Below, one piece after another: positions 24,338 through 36,955 of a stretch of DNA of 64,000 bases (positions within the stretch are counted from its first letter, which is position 1; each line of letters begins with the position of its first letter). Both the position numbers and the translations under genes were made by a program. The notes beneath the pieces are model-generated. The model was not told the origin of the DNA, made no database searches, and saw only the letters and a list, made by a program, of their open reading frames with translations. The stretch comes from Paulownia fortunei (taxonomy: Eukaryota; Streptophyta; Magnoliopsida; Lamiales; Paulowniaceae): the NCBI GenBank assembly GCA_019321725.1, contig CM033110.1, forward strand, positions 21,507,278-21,571,277, in the 5' to 3' direction.

Positions 24338-26686
24338 ATGGCAGCAGAAAAACCCAGTTCCAAAGGGCAAGCATGGTGAGCTCAGATTCCGGCCGCTGAA
24401 TCTCATTTTTTCTTGTTTTGTCTTCCACTTGTTTGATTTTATTTCTGTACATTTGTTTCAGGTTTTGCACTACGGGGTTACCAAGTGATATTATAATCGA
24501 AGTTGATGACATGACTTTCCATCTTCACAAGGTCAGTTTTTTTTTTCCCATCAAAACCACCTGAGTGTTCAGCCCATAATGACCTGCCGTCGATTATTCT
24601 TCGTTCTTTTCGTCATATTCTTGTCCTGTTTTATTCTGAATGAATTTTCATCTACAGTTCCCTCTGATGTCAAAAAGTAGAAAGCTTCACGAGCTGATAA
24701 CAGAACAAGAAAAGAGCTCAGTAACAAGAAGAACCACTAGAATCCGAACACCCTCTGAACCCAGCCAGCAGTTTGACAACGACACTGAAGAGAAACAAGA
24801 AATCCAAGAAGAAAAAAACGAAGAGGACGAGGAACAGTGTCACATCACGCTCCCAGATTTTCCGGGCGGCTCCGAATCCTTTGAGACAGCCGCGAAATTC
24901 TGTTACGGTGTAAAAATCGACCTCTCAGCCACCAACGTCGCCCCCTTCGCTGCGCCGGAGAATACTTGGAAATGACGGAAGAGTACTCGGAAGATAACCT
25001 CGTTTCCAAGACCGAAAGGTTTATTTCACAGTCAGTCCTGAAAAACATTAAACACTCCATCAAAACTCTAAGCTCCTGTGAAGGACTAGTGCCTATGGCG
25101 GAAAACTTGGGGATTGCTGAGAGATGCATTGAGGCCATTGCTGCCAAAGCCGCTGCCTCAGATCCGTCGCTGTTTGGCTGGCCGGTGAAAGACGGAGCTG
25201 CCAACTACAAAGGTGTGAATGAAGCTAGGAAATTCGGTAATGTGACGAGAGCAGGAGCTGCGGCTGTGGATTCATGGTTAGATGAGCTCGGATTTTTGAG
25301 TTTGCCATTTTTCAAACGTTTGATTTTCGCCATGAAAGCTTTGAATCTGAGCGGGGAAATTATCGAGATCTGTCTGATTCACTACGCCAAGAAGTACATT
25401 CCCGGAATTTCGCGTACAACTCGAAAGCCATCGTCATCTTCTACCAGTGTGCCGACAGAGAACGAGCAGAGAGAGCTTCTGGAGACCATTATTTCCAATC
25501 TCCCCAAAGAGAAGACCCTGCAATCGGCTGCCAATACCACGCGATTTTTGTTTGGATTATTGCGGACAGCATATATTTTGAATGCTTCTGAGGCCTGCAG
25601 GTTAACATTGGAGAAGAAAATCGGATCGCAATTAGAGCAGGCGACTTTAGACGATCTGCTTATTCCGAGCTACTCGTATTTGAACGAGACTTTGTACGAT
25701 GTGGATTGCGTGGAGAGGATTTTGGGGTATTTTCTTGAAGAAATGGATGAGAGATCTGCAACTAGAATTGAAGGCGAAGATGAGAATACTAGCGTCAGAT
25801 CGGCGGCCTTAATGCTGGTTGGAAAATTGATCGATGGCTACTTGTCGGAAATTGCTTCCGACGCTAATTTGAAGCCGGAAAAATTTTACGACCTCGCAGT
25901 TGCCCTGCCGGATCACGCTAGACTCTTTGACGACGGACTTTATCGAGCCGTTGATGTTTATCTTAAGGTAAGCATATATTGCCGATTACATTTTAAAGAA
26001 AATTTAAGTGATTTCCTCTGGATTCAGTCTTTGTTGATTCAATTCATAAAACAAAGTGTGTGATTATTATATTCCAGAAAATTCAATTTCAATTGTGCAT
26101 ATTTGCATAGGCGCATCCGTGGATTTCAGAGGCGGACAGAGAAAAGATTTGCGGAGTTCTGGATTGCCAGAAGCTGACACTAGAGGCGTGCACTCACGCT
26201 GCGCAGAACGAGCGGCTGCCGCTCAGGGCGGTGGTCCAGGTGCTGTTTTTCGAGCAGCTTCAGCTCCGCCACGCCATTGCCGGAACTCTCCTCGCCGCTG
26301 ATGCGGGGACAGCAGCTGAGGCTGGACGACTGTCTAGTCACGGCGGAGGGGAGGAAGAAGAGGAGGAAAATGAGATGGCGAGGGCAGTGGCGGTGGTGAC
26401 ACATACACAGGACGGAAGCAGCACTTGGAGAGCGGCGGTGAGGGAGAATCAGGTACTGAGGGTGGACATGGATAGCATGCGGACGCGGGTGCACGAGCTA
26501 GAAAGGGAGTGCACCACCATGAAGAAGGCCATAGAGAAGATAGACAAGATGGGCCCACGCGGAGACGTGGAGAAAGGAGGGTGGCGGGCCAAGTTTGGGT
26601 GCAAATTCAAGACTCAAGTGTGCGATTCACATGAGCCGACGGTGGTGAACACAAGAAAGGCCCGCAGCCACCGCCGGGAACAATAA
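24338..26686 (+). CDS. NPH3/BTB-domain protein (NRL family) with a one-base frameshift
   Basis: Exons 24338-24375, 24462-24531, 24658-25967 and 26111-26686. The N-terminus MAAEKPSSKGQ leads into AWFCTTGLPSDIIIEVDD and FHLHKFPLMSKSRKLHELI, the N-terminal BTB/POZ region. An acidic insert follows, then the NPH3 domain (SLFGWPV, LPFFKRLIFAMKA, SYLNETLYDVDCVERIL, LPDHARLFDDGLYRAVDVYLK, then AHPWISEADREKICGVLDCQ in exon 4) and a C-terminal coiled coil. At 24941-24945 a run of five C breaks the frame: upstream the frame reads KIDLSATNVAP, downstream it resumes one base over as RCAGEYLEMTEEYS, as in relatives. The exons total 1994 nt, one short of a multiple of three; with six C the product would be about 664 residues. 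As read, translation stops at 24973-24975. A sequencing or assembly error is the simplest explanation; a true null allele is possible. The family provides CUL3-type adaptor and phototropin-signalling proteins. It closely resembles Arabidopsis At5g66560 from memory. Confidence 0.9.
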
Positions 26687-27034
26687 TGGCTCAATAAATT
26701 CAAATTCTTCATTTTTTTCTGCCCTTCAATTACTTTTAATTTACCCCACTTTCCTTTTTTGTGTGAATACAAGTAATTTATGAATTTGTTCTTTTTTTCT
26801 TTGTCTGAATAGTATTGGTCTTCATTAATTTCGTTTTTAAATTGGGTGTATTGATTGATTAAGATTAATGCAAAGTGTGAGGCATGTACAAGAGAAAAAG
26901 GCTAAAAAGGGGTCTTTATTCCGGTTTGTAAGAATGAATATGATGAATAATTTTGGCAGCTAGTAGACAATCGATGAAGTGGTCACTTCTTTTAAGATGT
27001 TTTCCAGTTCAAAAGGCAAAGCAGCAGGTAGTGG

Positions 27035-27036
<2 letters not shown>

Positions 27037-27076
<40 letters not shown>
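27037..27076. repeat. (GT)20 microsatellite
   Basis: A perfect GT dinucleotide run of 40 bases in the 3' flank of the NPH3 gene. Confidence 0.97.
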
Positions 27077-27077
<1 letters not shown>

Positions 27078-27190
27078 AGCAGATTTGTGTGTACTTACAA
27101 TTTGGGTGGTGGTTGGTATGTTCTTTTCCCATTGCTATACCATCATCTTTTTTGTTTAAATGCCCACATTCTTGTCTCAGTACGTAAACA

Positions 27191-27191
<1 letters not shown>

Positions 27192-27212
<21 letters not shown>
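27192..27212. repeat. (AT)n microsatellite
   Basis: About ten AT units, 115 bases after the GT run. Confidence 0.9.
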
Positions 27213-27221
<9 letters not shown>

Positions 27222-28973
27222 ATATATTCAGTAAAAACAAGTCTTATTGCACCAAATATTTAGTTATTTAAATTCTAAGGATTATAGACATATGAAATTA
27301 CATGTTTTTGAAGCATCGTGCATCATTGTTTGGTCTATTTATTATTTAGTTTTACACTTATTAAATTATATTTATACAATGTATTTTACATTTGACAATT
27401 GTTTTGTTGTCAAAATTTGTGTCATGTGATATGAGAGTTTGATGTCTTGTCTTATTGCAGTACCAGATGAATAGGGAACATGAATACTATGTTAGCACTT
27501 TCCCCCTACTCTATCAAAACTAAAACATGACTAAGAAAAAGTTTCTTGTGTTTGGTTACACTTTTATGGGTGAGAGTAGCCAAGGAAAGAATACATATAC
27601 TCCACCTTGTGCTATAAAACACACACCCCCATACAAATATGTAAATTGAGTTATAGCTTTGTGTATTGTGATTAATGTTCTTTAACATTGAGTTTTGATT
27701 TTCTGCTAACTTCTTAGTCTGAAGATTGGTACGTCTGTTGATAATTTTTCTCTCTTATTCCCTCATTTATAACCTTTTTGTTTATTTTTTCAATTACGAA
27801 ATGTCTTAATAATATCAGAATTGCCTGAAAAAAATACTCTCATACAATACTAGTAGTCGAACATACTGCATTACACAAATGGGCCATTACCGCTTCGCCG
27901 CTAAAGGCCTCACAAGGCAACATGGAAATCTGGGCCTAGGACATTTGGTTAGGGATCTGATTAAGAATGATAATGGATCAGGTGGATTAGATTTACCTGA
28001 ATTCAAAACTTGATCTACTAAAGATTTTTAAGAATACAGGTTTCAGATTCGCATCAAAACTTGGGTAAATCTATTAAATTTGTTTTATAATTTAAAAAAT
28101 ATAAAAAATTATACTTTTTAAAAATAAAATTATTGAAACTTTCTATAAAAAAATCATTTAAACATATATAATATTTTTTAAAAAAAAAAGTGAACAAGTT
28201 GGGCTTGATTGAGTCGGGTTTAAAAATAAATAAAATAATTCAAAATACAACCAAAACTTATTTATACAATTAAAACTAGACATAAACGGCGGCAAATCCA
28301 GATTTAAATTTACTCTATTACCACTTATGAATTACTTCATGACCTGCAATTGCATTCTACTAATACAAGATCTTATCAGCAGAATTTGGAACCTTAACCC
28401 TTTGAGTAAGATTTTATTGACACTAACAAGATTAAACTTAAGATGCAAATCCTAAGATAGGTGGAAATATGGTTATTACTTTTCATATTATTGCAAAAGC
28501 TTACTGTTAGAAGAAATGAAACAGTATTTCTTAATATACTCATCCTAAATGACGTCCTCAAGGGCTAAAATAATGACATAATAATATATTTAAACAAAGA
28601 AAATGATATGCAAATCCAAATAAAACATCGTGCAAGCAAATATGGAATATAGAAGGCCTTTCCTTTACATTGAAGACTATAAAGACGTCAAAATTGTTTA
28701 CTCGTTCTATATTTTAGTAACTACGATTAACACGATTAAAAGCATATATATAGGATTTTATTTGACCAAAATCAATGTTGATTATCCTACATCACTCATA
28801 AATTGGATTTAAAAGGCAAATTGAAATTATTAATTCGATTGAGAAGATCAAATTGCTTTTAAATTATGTAAAAAATAAATCAATAAATCCTTAATAATAT
28901 TTTCAACTCCAAAATAAATAAATAATAGAGGTAAAGAAAAAGTACACGTACACGCCTGGCATCTATACCTGCT

Positions 28974-29209
28974 CCACGTGGCAATCCCGCCACAGTCGAA
29001 AGAAAACACAAGCGAGAAAACGGTTGGATCCGTAAAACCGCAGTGTTTTCAGCCTCGACTGGGACGCACAAATGGCCCCACTTTCCATTTACAGAACCCC
29101 TCCCCTTCGGATATGATCGTAAACACATTGCCACTCTGTACTTGGTCACCCCTATTAATAGCATCAAAATACAATACAATAATTACCAATTGATTTGGAT
29201 TGTACCGAC
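28974..29209 (+). promoter_or_regulatory. COR413 promoter with ABRE/G-box and DRE/CRT-like motifs
   Basis: CCACGTGGC at 28974-28982 combines a G-box with an ABA-response core (ACGTGGC). ACCGAC at 29204-29209 matches the DRE/CRT core bound by CBF/DREB factors. A TATTAATA at 29153-29160 could act as TATA box, placing the start near 29,185. The DRE may then lie in the leader, which weakens it. The combination fits a cold- and ABA-responsive COR gene but has not been tested. Confidence 0.55.
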
Positions 29210-29258
29210 TCAGATCTGAATTAGAGAAGTAGAAGAAGAAGAATCAAGAGGAAAAAAA

Positions 29259-31116
29259 ATGGGGAGGATTGATTATTTGGCCATGAAAACTGATCAAGAA
29301 ACTGCGGCATTGCTGGATTCAGACTTCAATGAGCTGAAGATTGCCGCCAAGAAACTCATCAACCACGCCACCAAATTGGGTGGCCTTGCCGTCGGCACTT
29401 CTTTCCTCAAATGGGTGGCCTCCTTTGCTGCCATGTCAGTTTTTACTCTGCCCCTTATTCTTATTTTTCACAACATACAGTATCATTATTTAGTGTTCTA
29501 TGTTTTGCGTGTATGTGCAAATGCTATTTTGTTGTTTTATGATTTTGTGGTGCTGAATTATAAAACAATGACGTTTGCAAATGTTTTGAGGATTCTGAGA
29601 GGGAATGAGGAACCGTCGGATGAAATTTTCGATTAGTCCCTCTCTGTTAAAAGACTGAAAACAGTAACATTAGAAAGAATTGAAGATCATAACATGGTGT
29701 TAAATATAGGGGGAAGTGTTCTAGTCCAGCAATTGCAAATGTTAGATAATGATTCTTAGTTCATGCTGCTGCAGTAGGTGCATAATCCAATGCAATACAC
29801 ATGGGGCAAGATCCTTATGATACAGCGTCTTCTGCCTATGCTTGACAGAAACTTATATCAAATACCTTCTGATCAGACCTTTTGTTGGAGTGCCTATTAC
29901 TTTATCTAAATTAAATTTGTTCTGATGCACCAAGTTTCAGTCTCTGATGTGTGACAACATTGTGCAAAGGACTGTAGCTCAGTCCAGGGACAGATATTGT
30001 GTAAAGATTTCTCTGTCTTGATCGCAATGTTGTTAATTTAAATGCTTCTTCCCTATTGTCTTATAGTGACTCCCAAAAACTTGTGTTGATGGTGTTCATC
30101 TGTTCGTCTCCTAAAATACTCATTAATAATTTCTTTCTAACTGCAGCTACTTGTTGATCTTGGATCGGACAAACTGGAGAACGAACATGCTGACTTCACT
30201 TCTGATTCCTTATATTTTCTTCAGTTTTCCTTCAGTGCTGTTCAACTTTCTTAGGTGATAGTCCCTATCTGAATGCTCTTCTACGGTTCATTTCTTGAAT
30301 GAATTAGCAACTCTTTATTTAGCACTTGACATCATGGTGCAGGGGAGAAGTTGGTAAATGGATTGCATTCATTGCAGTTGTACTAAGGCTTTTCTTCCCC
30401 AGACATTTCCCAGGTAAAGTTGAGGTTTTTGTCTTGTCAATGGTATGCTAAACTAAGTCCATGTCCATCGGATATAGTTTAAAATATCAGGAGCCTCAGT
30501 ATTCCTGGTAAATTAGTGAAATCATTTGTTGTCTATTAATATTGCAATTTGCATTCATGCACAAGCATTTTGTTGGTGCCACAAAGTGTCGCATGGCTAG
30601 TGTAATTACAATTGCCTTGTGATAATTACCTGCCTGGTATTGTGAACCAATCACATGAAAACTTTAAATCAATCGCTTTGTTAATGAGTGAAGAGTCACT
30701 CCCTTTCCCATTTTTTATGGTCTTTGCTTTACGACTGAGCTAATGAGGAACAACGGACTTAAGGAAGCGACTCTTGATTGTCTAGTCAATGAGTTTAGTC
30801 AATGGCATAGTTCTTCGTTCTTTATTGTAACCTTATTGAAACTAATGCTTGATTGGTTACAGACTGGCTGGAGATGCCGGGATCTCTGATTCTTTTGCTG
30901 GTGGTTTCCCCTAATTTCTTTGCTCATACTCTGAGAGACCACTGGGTTGGCGTAGCAATATGTCTCGCCATTGGTTGTTATCTACTGCAAGAGCACATCC
31001 GAGCATCTGGTGGATTCCGGAACTCCTTCACTCAAAGCCATGGCATCTCAAACACAGTTGGCATTATCCTCTTGTTGGTTTTCCCCATCTGGGCTTTGCT
31101 AACCCGCGTCGTCTGA
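29259..31116 (+). CDS. COR413PM: Cold-regulated 413 plasma membrane protein
   Basis: Four exons (29259-29434, 30147-30254, 30343-30413, 30863-31116) join in frame to 202 codons plus stop. The protein opens MGRIDYLAMKTDQETAALL and contains family blocks: KKLINHATKLGGLAVGTSFLKWVAS, read in two parts around residues 30-55, YLLILDRTNWRTNMLTSL at the exon 1/2 border, NFLRGEVGKWIAF at the exon 2/3 border, RLFFPRHFPDWLEMPGS at the exon 3/4 border, and a C-terminal QEHIRASGGFRNSFTQSHG before a last hydrophobic helix. Several membrane segments are evident. COR413 proteins accumulate in cold and drought. The absence of a chloroplast transit peptide and the MGR-type start place this in the plasma-membrane rather than inner-envelope clade. 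Promoter motifs agree with cold/ABA control. Confidence 0.95.
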
Positions 31117-31904
31117 TACTGCATTGCTGCAGCAGCAGCATACCTGTTTGCTTGTCCCCAAATTGAATAATCACTTCATGAGAATAGCTTGCTTATACTT
31201 TCCCTTGTATATGTTTTGATTTTTATCCCAGGGAAGCTCAAGTTTGTGTCCCCAATAATTCACTCTTGTGACCTGACATTTAATTTGTTGTCTGTAATTC
31301 TTAAGGTTCTTGTTTTGTGAAATGCGCGCTCTTTAATTTTTTGCTGTGTAATGCCAGTTCTGCCTGTTTGTAGTTCTGTTGAGAGCTTCACAGACTCTAT
31401 AACTGAGATGCAATTTGTGTAGAGTCAGAGATTGGTGTCAATAATTTCAGAAATTGTTAATAGGACGAGCCTGATTACAAACTAGAACAAAACTTTGCTT
31501 GTTTATCACTCAATAATACCATTATAATTTCAGAATATGATCAACATGGAAACATGAAATGAATTGCTCCATTCAGACCAGGTTTCAACCTCCGTTTTGA
31601 GCATGTGATTCATCTTTATTCATGGTTTTAAAATTGAAATAAAATATTTAATCCTTGATGAATTTAGATGTTTGCCTAAATTGAATCACAACTTAGTTGT
31701 CACCCTCCCAACTAACGATTATAACGGTGGGAGACCGACCAATCCTAAACATGACCATAATGTTCGGAGACTGGCCAATCCTACACTGGCTAAGAGTTCA
31801 GCTTCGGAAATTAAACTATACACTATTGTTCTTGTATTTGTATCTTTTGCGTAAGAGTTGTTGATTGCTGATACTGATTAAGAGTATGGAGTGGTTAACA
31901 AAGT
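31117..31904. other. COR413 3' region and spacer
   Basis: About the first 250 bases are probably 3' UTR. Around 31,720-31,790 a short imperfect direct duplication occurs (GGAGACCGACCAATCCTA and GGAGACTGGCCAATCCTA, about 40 bases apart). No gene is seen. Confidence 0.5.
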
Positions 31905-32017
31905 TGGGCCGGGTCAGTTGGCAAAGAGTCCAGTCCAGCCCAACTAACTCCATAGGCATTTTGGTAAATTTAGGCCATTCCAGAGTCGAGGTGCTAACCC
32001 TAACCCAAAAACCCTAG
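31905..32017 (+). promoter_or_regulatory. Site II plus telo-box promoter of the U15 snoRNA host unit
   Basis: TGGGCC at 31905-31910 and AGCCCA at 31937-31942 are site II elements. AACCCTAACCC at 31996-32006 and AAACCCTAG at 32009-32017 are telo boxes. This pairing is typical of plant promoters for ribosomal-protein, snoRNA and other ribosome-biogenesis genes. A TATAAGTAG lies near 32,048. A short leader ends in a good donor (TTTCAG|GTATTA, intron from 32148) before the snoRNA. A possible 41-codon frame from ATG 32026 ends soon after the donor; I do not call it coding. Confidence 0.65.
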
Positions 32018-32350
32018 AAAATAAAATGGCACAAGTACGTGAAGCTATTATAAGTAGAACCGCTTGCAGTACCGCTGCCACTTCTCACGATTGGCCATTT
32101 ACCTCTGCCATCAATCATCCCTACATCTATTCATTTGGGAATTTCAGGTATTAAAATCCCTCGTTTCTCTCTCTAATGGTGCCCAATCATTTTTCTCATA
32201 GTTTTGCAATAATTTTTCTCCATCATTCCATCAACTTCCTCTTCTTATTTATCTAATTTATTTCGTAATTTCGTATTATGTTATTTTTTGTTTTTACTTT
32301 TTGAGTTTTATTGATGAAATATAAGGAAAAAAATTTGGATGATAATTTGT

Positions 32351-32447
32351 GTTTCTCGGTGATGAACAAATTATGATGACGAGTCCGATCGAAATCCATT
32401 CGTTATAAAATCGTGACGACAAATCGAGGCATTTGTCTGAGAGGAGC
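32351..32447 (+). ncRNA. U15: C/D box snoRNA U15
   Basis: All C/D elements are present: box C ATGATGA (32373-32379), D' CCGA (32385-32388), C' GTGACGA (32413-32419) and box D CTGA (32437-32440). A terminal stem pairs GTTTCTC (32351-32357) with GAGGAGC (32441-32447), including two G-U pairs. The block ATGATGACGAGTCCGA and the 3' block GAGGCATTTGTCTGAGA match vertebrate U15 as I remember it. The guide CGAGGCATTTG (32425-32435), one base before box D, is complementary to 11 nt of the highly conserved large-subunit rRNA segment CAAATGCCTCG, found after ...TTAAGGTAGC. By the five-nucleotide rule it would direct 2'-O-methylation of the third A of CAAATG. A second GTGATGA at 32359-32365 could be an alternative box C. 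The position after a predicted splice donor suggests intronic processing from a non-coding host transcript. Confidence 0.85.
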
Positions 32448-34086
32448 TCCATTTCACCTGCGATTTATTCTCTCAGTTTTTTGTTTCTTCCATTAATTTC
32501 AATTTCTATTTTCTTGGTTTATTTTTGAATAGCTGAATAATTTCTTGTCTGAGTATCTCTTTGTTAATGCTAGTCCTTTTGGGGCATAATGAGGATCACA
32601 AATTGATCTGAACTTTTTTGATTGAATTATCAACCTCCTACTCATTCTGAATGCCCCCCCTCCTTCAATTAGATTTCGCATTAAAGCTTCATTCAGTTTG
32701 CAGATTTCAGTTCCTCAGAGTGAATTAATTTTTTTTTTTTGTTAAGAAATTCGTATTGTCTTCAAATATAGCGATTTCAAACCCATAAAAAATTCCTCCA
32801 ATCCCGACTCACCTCCTCAACTTCATGATTTTGAAATCTTAGTCAGATTCCAAAATCCAGTTTTTTGAAAAACATGAAAATATAAATGGTATTTCTTGGT
32901 ATTAATATCCTAAGAATAAGATAACGCAAACAAGTGCAATGCCACGTCAAAAATGAAGTTTGTTTGTTCGAGAATTAGTTGAAGTTTTTGTAGCTGTTAA
33001 GGGTTGTGTTATACTCAAGTCTCAATTATAGGCATTCCCCATTATAGCTTGTGTTATACTCAAAGTATAGGCATCATGCCCTATTATTTCTATTTAAATG
33101 TTGAAAAGTTTTCTTAAGTTTGAAAAGTCTTGAGGGCATGCTGATATTATTTTATTGTCATATTTTAGAGTTATTTTTGTAATTCCAAAATGGAAGGAAA
33201 AGGAATTATTTTAAAGTTTATTCTATTATGTGGCAATGATGAGAAACTCAATTCTCTTTTATGGATTGAGGTGCCCTCTCAGATATCAATCATTCATTTG
33301 AGAGGAAACTATGATTTGTTTTTCAAGCACTTTTGAGCCACTTTGATTTTTTTTTTTTAATGACACATTTCATATTGTTATATTGCCTACCAATGTATAT
33401 TACTGGTCTTACTTTGCACAAATTGGGCCCATAAAGTATTATGTCTTTCAATTTGAAACTGTGAGCGGGTTTAAAGTAATTCGCTTATAGGCCAAGAATG
33501 GCCTAATCTGAACAATTAAAGCAAAGGTTGATTTTTAATTGAACCATTCTCAATTATATTAAGAAGAAAAAAGAGAAATTACATGAATTATTTAGTATTC
33601 CATCCTCTTATTATTTTATTAAGAGAAAGATATTTATTTTTTCTTAAAATTGTTAATTTCTTATTGTTGTCTTGGGCACGATGAGAGAGTTGCTTCTAAA
33701 AATTTATGTTGTGTTTTGGGCAATCATCAATGACACTAGAGGTGTCAATATGGGCCATCAGATTCAATTTCAACTTTGGATCCAACAAGTGTAAATCAAT
33801 TTTAAAAATTCTAAAAGTTTATGTTCAGAAAATATAAAAATAGTCTTACAAAATGAAAGGGCATTGTCAGATTCACTAGATCGCGGTCAGCCTATTTTCA
33901 CCCATCCATTGGACCTCAGTTCAGATCCAACCCATCTTTCACCCTAGAATAAGACTGCTTGTTTAAAATTGTTATTGTAAACGGAATGAGAATATTCTTC
34001 TATTTCCTTTATTAGTCCTTTTGTTTTCTTAATGAAGCAACTGAACTGTTACTTTGCCGTAGCTCTTCATTCCTGGTTCTGCTATC
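32448..34086. other. Downstream part of the snoRNA unit and spacer
   Basis: No second complete C/D or H/ACA snoRNA could be supported; D-like CTGA motifs occur near 32,550 and 32,617 without a good C box. An imperfect 50-base duplication (GTGTTATACTCAA at about 33,006 and 33,050) is present. No protein gene is seen. Confidence 0.45.
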
Positions 34087-34160
34087 TTGCTAGGAACCGG
34101 CTTGGTTAGAGCCTTCTGCTAATAAGGGGTAGGTCGCAGGTCCCAGACCTGCATGGGCCA
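34087..34160 (+). pseudogene. Decayed tRNA-Ile (AAU anticodon) copy
   Basis: The segment contains GGTTAGAGC (D arm), CTAATAA (anticodon loop, AAU), AGGTCGCAGG (variable region and T stem) and CCTGCATGGGCCA (T stem, acceptor 3' strand, discriminator A) in tRNA order and spacing. The T stem is intact but its loop reads TCCCAGA instead of TTCGAGA. The 5' acceptor strand and A box are lost, and the anticodon stem no longer pairs well. It is a pseudogene, or the head of a tRNA-derived SINE. Confidence 0.6.
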
Positions 34161-34708
34161 TGAATCAGAAATAGACCTTTTTATCCAGCAGGCCAAGTAA
34201 AATACGTTATTCTAGCCAAAGGCTTTTTGTTTGGCATAATGTAGTTTTAAAAAATCAAGATCAAGAAATGGCTGGACCCAGTTTCAAGAGAGGATTTACC
34301 AGTTACACTGGTTTTTTTAGTTCAGAACTGGCATTACATTTTCTGTTCGAAACAACAAAAGTTCACATTTTCGTTAATAAATCAGTAGATATAAAAGATC
34401 GACTCTTAGTGCCATCATGGTATGCAATTTAGAATTAAATTGTATGCTACATGGATTAGTTATGGGAGTAGTTAGCAGATAATGCAACGTACTATTGTGA
34501 TTGTGAGGGGAGTGTAGTTTTCACTCCTGCAAGAAAAACGCACTCACGAGCACGAGTTTTGATCGTTGTTAATTGTACAGTATTCCAATTGCTCTATGGT
34601 GGTAATATATGTTGTCTTAATGAGTTGAAAGGGTGGTGATTGAATAATAAAAATCAACTTTTCAGCCTTTTCACATTGTTGAACACTGATATCAGAGCAA
34701 GGATGGCC

Positions 34709-34728
34709 CCATATGCAACGGCATATGG
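34709..34728. repeat. Perfect 8-bp hairpin CCATATGC/GCATATGG
   Basis: Two 8-base arms are separated by an AACG loop (34717-34720). It lies about 490 bases upstream of the psbO start. No known function is recognised; the stem contains CATATG E-box-like sites. Confidence 0.6.
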
Positions 34729-34996
34729 TCTTTTCCATTGAATATTTTTAGGTGGAGCTAAAATTCCTCGCTTTTTCAGGTTACGAGCTTCAGTATAATT
34801 AATGAACTCCAAAATATTATGATCTAAATTGTGGCATAAAAATGCAGTTTTTTCACCTACAGCATTACTCGGATTTCCTTTTGATCATTTTCCATGGATA
34901 TTTTGATTATATAATTCTTTTCATTATATTGAAACCGTGGCTGTCAATCAACATACTTCCTCATTGAAGAAGTATCTTTATCCTAAAACCAAGATT

Positions 34997-35073
34997 GCCA
35001 CGTGGCAAGCCATAAAACCAGTGACACCAGCTGAGTCCAACCAATGGAAGAAGACCTTATCCTATCTCTTATC
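34997..35073 (+). promoter_or_regulatory. psbO light-type promoter: G-box and two I-boxes
   Basis: GCCACGTGGC (34997-35006) is a perfect palindromic G-box. CTTATC at 35056-35061 and 35068-35073 are inverted I-boxes (GATAAG). G-box plus I-box is a known arrangement in light-regulated photosynthesis genes. A weak TATA-like TATACTATAC lies at 35140-35149, about 50 bases before the ATG. Confidence 0.7.
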
Positions 35074-35200
35074 TTACTCACAGCAAAGCCACCAACATAA
35101 TTTGTCCCTCCCTCCCTCACACATACCACTTCCCACTACTATACTATACTTCGTAATAAGGGTAGGAGCTAGTTAGTAATCAAGAACCAGAAAAGAGAAA

Positions 35201-36955
<1,755 letters not shown>

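Larger units (their letters stand above)
26687..28973. other. Intergenic region between NPH3 and COR413 genes
   Basis: The first 200 bases are probably 3' UTR. Two microsatellites lie near 27.0-27.2 kb. About 27,950-28,310 resembles a degraded dispersed repeat (glycine-like GGGTTT/GGATCAGG motifs between AT-rich runs). No gene is seen. Confidence 0.5.

Noticed and set aside
29960..30000. GGACTG-TAGCT-CAGTCC small hairpin resembling a tRNA D arm
   Set aside because: It lies in a COR413 intron and no other tRNA parts follow at the right spacing.
31996..32017. Telomere-like AACCCTAACCC and AAACCCTAG
   Set aside because: Too short for an interstitial telomere; site II motifs nearby make telo-box promoter elements the better reading.
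32520..32640. Possible second C/D snoRNA after U15
   Set aside because: CTGA motifs are present but no box C (RTGATGA) or terminal stem could be matched.
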